DNA from: Bacteroidales bacterium
Lineage (GTDB): Bacteria; Bacteroidota; Bacteroidia; Bacteroidales; JAADJA01
DNA length: 64,000 nt
Assembly (NCBI GenBank): GCA_021740645.1
Contig: JAIOZL010000016.1
Span: forward strand, 1 to 64,000
Direction of reading: 5' to 3'
The notes below the pieces were generated by a model. It saw nothing but the letters and a program-made list of their open reading frames with translations, did not search any database and was not told the origin of the DNA. Numbering within the stretch: position 1 is the stretch's first letter; each line of letters starts with the position of its first letter. Positions 28,753-36,327 of the stretch are shown piece after piece. The translations under genes and the position numbers were made by a program.

Positions 28753-28929
28753 ATCGTCGAAGCTGTCTGTATTGCATTAAAAATAATTTAGATAGAGCGA
28801 AAAGATTTTGTTTAAAAAAATTTTTAATTTTAAGCATAAGATAGTAAGAACCTGAACCGGAGAATAAAGCCCAGGGTTTTGTAAATATGAAAAATATGGA
28901 ACTCGTTTTGGAACTGAAAATTAAATACC

Positions 28930-29211
28930 ATGGAAAAATATATTCTCAAGCTTTATGTATCGGGTAAAACAACCCAATCTGAAGAAGCAATCAATAACTT
29001 AAAGGATATTTGCAAGCATAACCTGCACAATATTTATGACCTGCACGTTGTTGATGTGATTGAAACCCCGGAAATAGCAAAAAAGGATAAGATACTTGCA
29101 ACCCCTACTTTAATAAAAAGTTTGCCATCACCCATTCGCAGAATTATTGGGGACTTATCTGATAAAGAAGCTGTTTTGTTAGGTCTTAATCTTGTTCCGG
29201 TGGTAGATTAA
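28930..29211 (+). CDS. kaiB: KaiB-family protein (orphan, no kaiC nearby)
   Basis: This 93-residue thioredoxin-like protein matches cyanobacterial KaiB along its whole length. It has LKLYVSGKT at the start, LKDIC, then the family block DKILATPTLIKSLPSP, followed by IRRIIGDLSDKEAVLLGL. KaiB binds the ATPase KaiC in the clock and, after changing fold, competes with kinase SasA. The usual partner kaiC is not in the window, so this copy may act on another protein. It sits between the B12-linked kinase (177 bp upstream) and the receiver-PAS gene, all on the same strand. The length is normal and nothing looks damaged. Confidence 0.92.
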   Translation: MEKYILKLYVSGKTTQSEEAINNLKDICKHNLHNIYDLHVVDVIETPEIAKKDKILATPTLIKSLPSPIRRIIGDLSDKEAVLLGLNLVPVVD

Positions 29212-29379
29212 TTCAAATTATCACAACAATGAAAATAAAAGATTTAATGATGTTAAAACTTCAAATAGTTATTTTTGAATGGATTTGTTCATGGCTATCC
29301 GGTAGATGACTAAATTCTAGCCGCTACATTATGGCTGATGAAAAAATGTCCCTATTTGATGAATTGTTTAAATTTAATT

Positions 29380-31413
29380 ATGAAAAATAAGGAATGTATC
29401 CTGATTGTAGATGATGAAGTCCACAACCTTGAGATCATGACAAGGATTTTCGAGGGTGAAGGATTCAGAGTGGTAACCAGTATGAATGAAAAAGAAACCT
29501 TTGAAATCATTAATCAAGATAAACCTGACATTATACTTCTCGATATTGTATTAAACAACGAAAATGGCCTGGATATATTAAAAAAAATAAAACAGGACCA
29601 GGAGTTCCGGTACGTTTATGTGGTAATGATTTCCGGGAAGATCAATTCCCCGCTTGATAAGGCAAAAGGCCTTGAACTAGGCGCAGATGGTTACCTTTCC
29701 CGTCCTTTTGAAAAAAGAGAATTGATCGCGAGGATTGAGGCTTTTATGCGCCATAAACGAACCCTGGATGACCTGAGGAAAAGTGAGCAACGATTTAAAA
29801 AAATAATTGAAAGGAACCCCGATGCCATATTGATTGTGGACAACGAAGGGTCAATAAAATTTGCTAATCCGGCGGCAGAGCAACTGTTTAAAATTACTGT
29901 TAATGAATTACTGAGCAGGGTATTTGGCTATCCGGTTATTAAAGGTAAACACACTGAAATTAACATTGTTCGGCATGATGAAAATACGGTGGTCGGAGAA
30001 ATGAGAACTATTGATATTGACTGGGACGACCGGGAAACTTATCTTACTTCTATACGCGACATTACAGAGAGGAAGAAAATAGAAAATGCCATAAGGGAAA
30101 GCGAAGAGAAAATGCGGATTACCTTAAACTCCATCGGCGATGCGGTTATAGCCACGAATGATAAAGGGCTAATTATAAGCATGAATCCTGTAGCTGAGCG
30201 TTTAACTGAATGGAGCTTTGAAGAGGCTTGTGGTAAACCTTTACCGGAGGTGTTTCATATTATAAATTCCCAAACCCGAAATACTGTGGAGAACCCTGTT
30301 GATATAGTAATTGAATCGGGTAAAATTGTGGGATTGGCCAATCATACGCTCCTTATTTCAAAAAAAGGGCAGGAGTACCAGATAGCCGATTCAGGTGCTC
30401 CCATTATGGATGATAAGGGAGACATCAAAGGGGTAGTACTCGTTTTCAGAGACGTTACCAGTGAATATGCTTTAAGACAGCAAATTGTTGCCAGTGAAAA
30501 ACGTTTTCGCAGCCTGTTTGAGCAATCGGGTGATGGGATTGCCGTGCATGACCTTGAAGGGGAGTTAATTGATGTAAATTTGAAACTCTGTGAATTGATT
30601 GGCTACAATAAAGAAGAATTTTTAAAATCCAATTTAATTGAGACAAGTCCAAATAAAGAGATAATAAAAATTAATGAAAAGGCCTTTGCGAAATTAAAGG
30701 AAGAGGGGGAAGTGCTTTTTGAAACAGAATTTCAGACGAAGACAGGCGAATTACTGATAGGTGAAATTTCGGCAAAAGTTGTTGAAATCGGTGATAAAAA
30801 ATTGGTCCATGCAATTATGAGGGACATCACCGACCGAAAAAAAGCATCGGAATTGTTACTCAAAAGTGAGGAAGAATACCGTCAACTGGTGGAAACCCTG
30901 AATGAAGGAATTCTGAAAATAGATATGGCAGGCAACATATCCTTTGTCAATCCAAAAATGGCAGAAATGTTAGGTTACTATGTGGAGGAAACAATAGGTT
31001 TAAGTATTCTGGATATTGTGCATGAGGATGAACATAAGAAAGTGACAAGTTTGTTTCAGTCTCAAACCATTGCTGAACACAAGCAAACCGAATTAAAATT
31101 CAAGAAAAAGAATGGCCAGATTATTACTATGCTTATCAATTCTTCATCCATTCCCGATCAACAGAATAAGTTTTCCGGAGCCCTTTTGGGTGCTGCTGAT
31201 ATCACCGAAATAAAAAAGGTACAGAAAGAATTGCAACTTTATAAGGAACAACTTGAAGATTTGGTGCAAGAACGAACTTCTAAACTGGAGGAAAAAAATA
31301 CACAACTTGAGCAATTCAATAAAATATTTGTAGGCCGGGAGTTCCGTATCAAAGAATTAAGGGATGAGGTAAAAAGCCTGAAGGACGAATTAAAGGCCTA
31401 TAAAAGAAATTAA
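29380..31413 (+). CDS. Receiver-PAS x4 protein without output domain
   Basis: This 677-residue protein has a receiver domain at residues 1-125: D11/D12 in VDDE and phosphoacceptor D55 in LLDIVL. The conserved lysine is replaced by R108 in YLSRPF, which may alter activation. Four PAS modules follow (~135-235, ~240-365, ~370-490, ~495-615), then a coiled coil with IFVGREFRIKELRDEVKSL. That ending closely matches the tail of the PAS protein at 24765. No kinase, GGDEF or DNA-binding domain is present. I set the start at ATG 29380; an earlier in-frame ATG (29338) adds only 14 residues before the receiver. It is the natural phosphorylation target for the B12-linked kinase, and its output is probably by protein contact. 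Confidence 0.8.
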   Translation: MKNKECILIVDDEVHNLEIMTRIFEGEGFRVVTSMNEKETFEIINQDKPDIILLDIVLNNENGLDILKKIKQDQEFRYVYVVMISGKINSPLDKAKGLELGADGYLSRPFEKRELIARIEAFMRHKRTLDDLRKSEQRFKKIIERNPDAILIVDNEGSIKFANPAAEQLFKITVNELLSRVFGYPVIKGKHTEINIVRHDENTVVGEMRTIDIDWDDRETYLTSIRDITERKKIENAIRESEEKMRITLNSIGDAVIATNDKGLIISMNPVAERLTEWSFEEACGKPLPEVFHIINSQTRNTVENPVDIVIESGKIVGLANHTLLISKKGQEYQIADSGAPIMDDKGDIKGVVLVFRDVTSEYALRQQIVASEKRFRSLFEQSGDGIAVHDLEGELIDVNLKLCELIGYNKEEFLKSNLIETSPNKEIIKINEKAFAKLKEEGEVLFETEFQTKTGELLIGEISAKVVEIGDKKLVHAIMRDITDRKKASELLLKSEEEYRQLVETLNEGILKIDMAGNISFVNPKMAEMLGYYVEETIGLSILDIVHEDEHKKVTSLFQSQTIAEHKQTELKFKKKNGQIITMLINSSSIPDQQNKFSGALLGAADITEIKKVQKELQLYKEQLEDLVQERTSKLEEKNTQLEQFNKIFVGREFRIKELRDEVKSLKDELKAYKRN

Positions 31414-31462
31414 TTTCTTCGTCCTGAATTAATTTACAATACAGTGAAAAGCAGATTCAAAG

Positions 31463-31483
31463 AGCTTGCTTAAAGCTTTTTTT
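31463..31483 (+). terminator. Weak intrinsic terminator after the signalling island
   Basis: AGCTT (31463-31467) pairs with AAGCT (31473-31477) and a seven-T run follows. The stem is only 5 bp, so termination may be partial. Confidence 0.35.
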
Positions 31484-31524
31484 CAACACTTTTAAACAAT
31501 TCATTTTTCCCATTACTAATTTTT

Positions 31525-31532
31525 TACTTTTG
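31525..31532 (+). promoter_or_regulatory. -7 promoter element for pdxB
   Basis: TACTTTTG exactly fits TAnnTTTG. It lies 77 bases upstream of the pdxB start and after the weak terminator. The -33 region is T-rich but lacks a clean TTTG. Confidence 0.5.
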
Positions 31533-31609
31533 CCAAAATTCAGGATAGGTAATTAGTCCTTTAAAATTGGCTTATTTGTTTTATTCGAAACAAATATTAT
31601 GAAAAATAA

Positions 31610-32728
31610 ATGAAAATTGTAGCGGACGATAAAATCCCATTTTTAAAAGGGGTATTGGAACCTTTTGCGAAGATTACTTATCTTCCTGGTGATCAAATTA
31701 ACAAGCCTGCCCTTCAAAATGCCGAAGCCTTACTCATACGTTCAATTACCATTTGCGACGAAGAATTACTTTCAGGTACGAGAGTTAAGCTGATAGCTTC
31801 AGCAACTATCGGTTCTGATCATATTGATAAAAGGTACTGCCAAGAAAATGGCATTGCCTGGACAACAGCCAATGGCTGCAATGCAGATGCAGTAGCCCAG
31901 TATTTCACTTCAGCTTTATTGCATATGGCTCAAAACAGGAATATTCGCCTGGCTGGTAAAACTTTAGGAATTATTGGTGTGGGGAATATTGGGAAAAGAG
32001 TCAAAAAAATAGCTGAACTACTTGGTATGAATATATTGCTTAACGACCCTCCGCGGGAAGATGCAGAAGGTAAGGGCGATTTTGTAAGTTTAATCCAAAT
32101 ACAAAAGGAAGCTGATTTTATTTCTTTTCATGTGCCCCTGACATTTGGCGGCGACCATAAAACATTTCATCTCGCTGATGATATCTTCTGGAAGGGCTTT
32201 AAAAAACCAATTCATCTCTTTAATACATCACGTGGTGCCGTCGTCGATACGGAAGGACTTATGGAAGCACAAACAGAAGGGATTATAAAATCAGTTGTGC
32301 TTGATGTTTGGGAAAATGAACCAGAGATAGACCTTGATTTATTGGAGGCTTCATTAATAGGTACTCCGCATATAGCAGGTTATTCCCTCGAAGGTAAGGC
32401 CAATAGCGCAGCTTTAACGGTTCAATCAGTCAGTTCACATTTCGGACTTGGAATAAATAGCTGGACGCCTGCCATTCCTGAAGAAAAAATTGAATTGGAA
32501 TTTGATGGTGCCGGACTGGACGACCAAGCGATATTTTACCGGATTTTTAAACAGGTTTATCCCATTTTGGATGATGATAGGATGTTAAGAAAGGACATTA
32601 ATAATTTTGAACGAATTCGACGGGACTATAATTTCAGACGCGATAATGGGGCTTTTGCCCTGAGATTGGCAAATGTAAGCAGCACCATTGAGGATAGACT
32701 AAAACAAATAGGATTTAATATTTTATAA
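31610..32728 (+). CDS. pdxB: Erythronate-4-phosphate dehydrogenase
   Basis: This 372-residue NAD-dependent D-2-hydroxyacid dehydrogenase oxidises 4-phosphoerythronate in the DXP-dependent route to pyridoxal phosphate. PdxB features: MKIVADDKIPFLKG at the start, LIRSITICDEELL, ATIGSDHID, the NAD site GIIGVGNIGKRV, and the C-terminal region beginning GTPHIAGYSLEGKANSA. The catalytic set is present: the R in NTSRGAVVD, the E in ENEP and the H in PHIAGYS. It precedes transketolase by 31 bp. Transketolase supplies erythrose 4-phosphate, the start of this pathway, so the two genes form a sensible unit. The length is typical of PdxB with its C-terminal dimerisation domain. Confidence 0.95.
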   Translation: MKIVADDKIPFLKGVLEPFAKITYLPGDQINKPALQNAEALLIRSITICDEELLSGTRVKLIASATIGSDHIDKRYCQENGIAWTTANGCNADAVAQYFTSALLHMAQNRNIRLAGKTLGIIGVGNIGKRVKKIAELLGMNILLNDPPREDAEGKGDFVSLIQIQKEADFISFHVPLTFGGDHKTFHLADDIFWKGFKKPIHLFNTSRGAVVDTEGLMEAQTEGIIKSVVLDVWENEPEIDLDLLEASLIGTPHIAGYSLEGKANSAALTVQSVSSHFGLGINSWTPAIPEEKIELEFDGAGLDDQAIFYRIFKQVYPILDDDRMLRKDINNFERIRRDYNFRRDNGAFALRLANVSSTIEDRLKQIGFNIL

Positions 32729-32759
32729 ACACGATATTTTAACAATCAATAAATAAACA

Positions 32760-34799
32760 ATGGATAACACCATTTACAACAAAGCAGCTGATAACATTCG
32801 TATTTTATCCATGGCTATGGTTGAAAAAGCTAATTCAGGGCATCCTGGTGGTGCAATGGGTGGGGCTGATTTTATCAATACACTGTATGCCGGATTTTTG
32901 AATTTCAATCCCGACGATATGGCCTGGCCTTTTAGGGATCGTTTTTTTCTGGATCCTGGCCATATGTCGGCCATGCTTTATTCCGTACTGTCACTTGTGG
33001 GTACTTATACCACCCATGATTTACAAAATTTCAGGCAGTGGCAAAGTGCTACTCCCGGCCATCCTGAACTGGATGTGAAGCGGGGAATTGAAAACACATC
33101 AGGCCCTCTTGGGCAAGGACATACTATGGCAGTAGGAGCTGCGATTGCTGAGAAATTTTTAACTGCTCGTTTTGGTAGCTGGATGTCGCATAAAACCTAT
33201 GCATTTATTTCTGATGGTGGAATTCAGGAAGAAATTTCACAGGGAGCCGGAAGGATTGCCGGCTATCTGGGTTTGAATAACCTGATCATGTTTTTCGACT
33301 CGAATGATATACAACTTTCCACGATGGTCGATGAGGTCACCAATGAAGACACAGCCCGAAAATATGAAGCTTGGGGGTGGCGGGTTATGACCATTGATGG
33401 TAACGACTTAGACGAAATCCGTGGTTCACTTATGAAAGCTACTGAGGAAAAGGAAAAGCCAGTTCTGATCATTGGGAAAACCATTATGGGAAAAGGTGCA
33501 TTGACTGAGTCAGGTGAGAATTTTGAAAGGCAGGTTTCAACACATGGACAACCGATGAGTAAAGCAGGTGCTTCGTTTGAAAAGACTATTCTTAATCTGG
33601 GAGGTGATCCTGTAAATCCTTTTGCCGTATTTCCTGAAACAGTTCAACTTTATAAGAAAGCTTTAGAGGAAAAACGCGCTTTTGTCAGGTCTAAGAATGA
33701 AGAGTATAAAATTTGGAAACAGCAAAATCCTGAGCTCGCACTTAAACTTCAGCATATTTTAGAAGGGAAATTGCCCACCATTGATTTCAGTAAAATAGAA
33801 ATTAAACCCAATGGGGCCACACGAGCCGCTTCTGCCACAATACTCGGTGAGTTTGCAGGCCGTATTGATAACATGATTGTTATGTCCGCTGATTTAGCCA
33901 ATAGCGATAAAACGGATGGCTTCCTAAAGAAAACGTCTCCCATTACAAAAAATAATTTTTCCGGAGCCTTTCTTCATGCCGGGGTTTCTGAGCTCACTAT
34001 GGCAGCATTGGCTAATGGTATGGCTTTACATTATCTGGTGCCGGTTTGCGGAACTTTCTTTGTTTTTTCTGATTATATGAAACCAGCCATCCGATTGGCT
34101 GCTTTAATGGAGCTCCCGGTTAAATATGTGTGGACACATGATTCTTTCAGGGTAGGAGAGGACGGCCCTACACACCAGCCTGTAGAGCACGAGGCGCAGA
34201 TAAGGCTAATGGAAAAACTAAAAAACCACAAAGGGAAAAATTCAATGTTGGTGCTCAGGCCGGCAGATGGAATTGAAACCCTGGTTGCTTATAAAATGGC
34301 TGTGGAAAATACCACTACTCCCACAGGGCTTATTTTGTCACGTCAAAATATTAATGATCTTCCCTTCCCTTCAGGTAAGAAGAAATATGATTTCTCACTT
34401 CAGGCAGAAAAAGGGGCTTATTTCATTAAAAAAACAGATAAGCCAGATATTATTTTGTTGGCAAGTGGTTCAGAGGTAAGTACCCTCGTTGAAGGGGCGG
34501 AATTACTAAAGAAAATTGGAATAAATTCTTCAGTGGTTTCTGTAATTTCTGAGGGAATATTCAGGAATCAGGATTTGGACTATCAGAAGTCCATAATTCC
34601 TGATGGAGTTCCGGTTTTGGGTTTTACTGCCGGACTGCCTGTAACTCTTGCTGAACTTATTGGAAGCAGCGGGACCGTGATAGGTCTGGATCACTTTGGC
34701 TATTCTGCGCCTTACACCGTTCTGGATGAAAAATTTGGCTTTTCAGGTAATTCTGTCCGGTCTGGTGTAATTGAATTTTTAAAGGACTATAAAAAGTAG
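32760..34799 (+). CDS. tkt: Transketolase
   Basis: This 679-residue thiamine-diphosphate enzyme of the pentose phosphate pathway moves two-carbon units between sugar phosphates. Seen in the sequence: ANSGHPGGAMGGADF, GPLGQGHTMAVGAAIAEK, the ThDP/Mg site with YAFISDGGIQEEISQGAGRIAGYLGLNNLI (split here across two segments, FISDGG and EEISQG), then THDSFRVGEDGPTHQPVEH and the C-terminal SEGIFRNQD. The length is normal and the domain order (PP, Pyr, C-terminal) complete. It follows pdxB by 31 bp, probably in one operon. The preserved GHPGG and DGPTHQP motifs argue for full activity. Confidence 0.95.
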   Translation: MDNTIYNKAADNIRILSMAMVEKANSGHPGGAMGGADFINTLYAGFLNFNPDDMAWPFRDRFFLDPGHMSAMLYSVLSLVGTYTTHDLQNFRQWQSATPGHPELDVKRGIENTSGPLGQGHTMAVGAAIAEKFLTARFGSWMSHKTYAFISDGGIQEEISQGAGRIAGYLGLNNLIMFFDSNDIQLSTMVDEVTNEDTARKYEAWGWRVMTIDGNDLDEIRGSLMKATEEKEKPVLIIGKTIMGKGALTESGENFERQVSTHGQPMSKAGASFEKTILNLGGDPVNPFAVFPETVQLYKKALEEKRAFVRSKNEEYKIWKQQNPELALKLQHILEGKLPTIDFSKIEIKPNGATRAASATILGEFAGRIDNMIVMSADLANSDKTDGFLKKTSPITKNNFSGAFLHAGVSELTMAALANGMALHYLVPVCGTFFVFSDYMKPAIRLAALMELPVKYVWTHDSFRVGEDGPTHQPVEHEAQIRLMEKLKNHKGKNSMLVLRPADGIETLVAYKMAVENTTTPTGLILSRQNINDLPFPSGKKKYDFSLQAEKGAYFIKKTDKPDIILLASGSEVSTLVEGAELLKKIGINSSVVSVISEGIFRNQDLDYQKSIIPDGVPVLGFTAGLPVTLAELIGSSGTVIGLDHFGYSAPYTVLDEKFGFSGNSVRSGVIEFLKDYKK

Positions 34800-34919
34800 G
34801 GGTTGTAGGGTGTATATAGCGTGTTGTTAAATATTTGTTAAGCTGGTAGCAAAATATATTTATTATAAACTTTCAGGTTATTTTTGCTCAAAGTCAGAAA
34901 CAGGACAAACTACATCCTT

Positions 34920-35486
34920 ATGAAAAAGATCTTCCTTGCATTATTTATTGCTTGCCTGATATCGGGGTTAACTCATGCACAAACTTTTACAAAAGAATCA
35001 TTAGTGGCTAACTTAGGACTTGGTCTTGGGTGGTACAGTTACGGTTATTCTGTTTCTTCACTGCCTTCCATATCGCTGAGTGTTGAAAAAGGTGCCTGGG
35101 ATATTGAAGATGTAGGTATTATATCCTTGGGTGGTATAGTAGGGTGGAAATATGCCAAATACGACTGGTCCTATCTAAACTATTCCTACGACTGGACATG
35201 GGCTGATTTTATTGTTGCTGCACGTGGAGCAATTCACCCAAAGTTTCTATCGAATGAAAAGGCTGATCTATATGGTGGTTTGGCTCTAGGACTGCGTTTT
35301 GAGACCTATAAATATTATTCGGGGACACTCAATGGTGAACCTTTAAAATATACAGATAATAATACCAATCCATTGATCGCGCTCTATATTGGAGGCCGAT
35401 ACTATTTTTCTGATCATTTTGGTTTATTTGGTGAGATTGGTTACGGTCTTGGGTATCTTAACATAGGGGCAAGCTATAAGATATGA
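34920..35486 (+). CDS. Outer-membrane beta-barrel-type protein
   Basis: This 188-residue protein starts at ATG 34920 with a signal peptide (MKKIFLALFIACLISGLTHAQ). Regular aromatic strands follow: VANLGLGLGWYSYGYS, ISLGGIVGWKYAKYDW, FIVAARGAIHP, LYGGLALGLRFETYKYY, LIALYIGGRYYFSDHFGLFGEIGYGLG, ending IGASYKI. This is a small Bacteroidota outer-membrane barrel; the family is undetermined. It stands alone between tkt and the rimP operon. An in-frame TTG at 34884 is a less likely start because it would place 12 charged residues ahead of the signal peptide. Confidence 0.65.
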   Translation: MKKIFLALFIACLISGLTHAQTFTKESLVANLGLGLGWYSYGYSVSSLPSISLSVEKGAWDIEDVGIISLGGIVGWKYAKYDWSYLNYSYDWTWADFIVAARGAIHPKFLSNEKADLYGGLALGLRFETYKYYSGTLNGEPLKYTDNNTNPLIALYIGGRYYFSDHFGLFGEIGYGLGYLNIGASYKI

Positions 35487-35734
35487 TTACCCATTATTAA
35501 TAGCATAATTTCAACATTTCTTGTTCTATCTGAATTCAACGCCCTTTTCGGATTAAACCATCGTGTATAAATTTAACATGTCTTTACTGATTACGGAAAA
35601 AAATTTAGTTGAGGCAATAAGCGAATTAGAGAATTTCTGGCTATTTTTCAATACAAAATACAAGCATCAAAATTTTCAATAATTGCTATTTTTTGAGTAT
35701 TATGGTGGAAAATTAAAAATATTATTTCCAATCA

Positions 35735-35764
35735 TTTGCGCGTAAAATAATTTAGCTATCTTTG
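35735..35764 (+). promoter_or_regulatory. Promoter of the rimP-nusA-infB operon
   Basis: TTTG (35735-35738) and TATCTTTG (35757-35764) are 18 bases apart, both matching the Bacteroidota -33/-7 consensus. Transcription would start near 35770, leaving a leader of about 85 bases before rimP. Confidence 0.75.
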
Positions 35765-35765
35765 C

Positions 35766-35843
35766 ACCGCTTTAAATGGATATAATAACGCAAACGAGCG
35801 GTAATATATAAGAAACAAGATTTGAGGGGGCATATGTCCCCTC
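35766..35843 (+). promoter_or_regulatory. Structured leader with two hairpins before rimP
   Basis: Hairpin 1 pairs ACCGCT (35766-35771) with AGCGGT (35797-35802). Hairpin 2 pairs GAGGGG (35824-35829) with CCCCTC (35838-35843), followed by TTT, and ends 13 bases before the rimP start codon. The second looks like a weak terminator or translation-blocking stem. Regulation by NusA or RimP is inferred; NusA autoregulation of this operon is known in E. coli. Confidence 0.5.
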
Positions 35844-35856
35844 TTTCATTAGGCAA

Positions 35857-36300
35857 ATGTTAGAGAAAAATAAATTAGAGATACTGGTAAGTAACTCCCT
35901 GAAGGGTAGTACAAAATTTGTGGTGGATATTCATGTTTCACCCACGAATGTAGTTGATATCATTGTTGATAGCGATGAAGGAATCAGCATTGGGGAATGT
36001 GTGAAGATAAGCCGTTTGATTGAATCTAATTTTGATCGTGACCTGGAGGATTATGAATTAAGGGTTTTATCGCCTGGTTTGGATCAGCCTTTTAAGTTGT
36101 TAAGGCAGTATAAAAAGTACTTAGGTAAGCCGGTTAGAGTGAAAACCAGAGATAATGAATTGTTAAAGGGTGTTTTAATCGAAGTTGAAGAGGATTATAT
36201 TGAGTTGGAAGTAAAGAAGAAAAAGAAGGAAGCTGCAGAAAAAATGAAGATATTTTTTAACAACATTGATCAGGCTAAACCTGAAATATTATTTAAGTAA
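35857..36300 (+). CDS. rimP: Ribosome maturation factor RimP
   Basis: This 147-residue cytoplasmic protein is needed for 30S subunit maturation. It has the two-domain RimP layout: VVDIHVSPTNVVDIIVDSDEGISIGECVKISRLIE, then the family phrase YELRVLSPGLDQPFK, and a C-terminal SH3-like part with LLKGVLIEVEEDYIELE. The position immediately before nusA and infB is the conserved bacterial order. It starts at ATG 35857, just after the leader hairpin. It is slightly shorter than the E. coli protein, as is usual in Bacteroidota. Confidence 0.95.
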   Translation: MLEKNKLEILVSNSLKGSTKFVVDIHVSPTNVVDIIVDSDEGISIGECVKISRLIESNFDRDLEDYELRVLSPGLDQPFKLLRQYKKYLGKPVRVKTRDNELLKGVLIEVEEDYIELEVKKKKKEAAEKMKIFFNNIDQAKPEILFK

Positions 36301-36327
36301 GTGAAACAATTAGAATAATTATAAACG

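Larger units (their letters stand above)
35487..35856. other. Upstream region and leader of the rimP-nusA-infB operon
   Basis: No gene is seen in these 370 bases. The first ~240 bases are A/T-rich with nothing recognisable. The last ~120 hold a strong promoter and a leader of about 85-90 bases with two hairpins, described separately. Confidence 0.6.

Noticed and set aside
28826-28833. Promoter for kaiB (TAATTTTA with TTTG upstream)
   Set aside because: The spacing between the two boxes is only 14 bases and the last base of the -7 box does not match.
26259-29379. A hidden kaiC or second clock gene near kaiB
   Set aside because: The gaps around kaiB are under 180 bases and hold only very short frames; no Walker motifs of KaiC were found.
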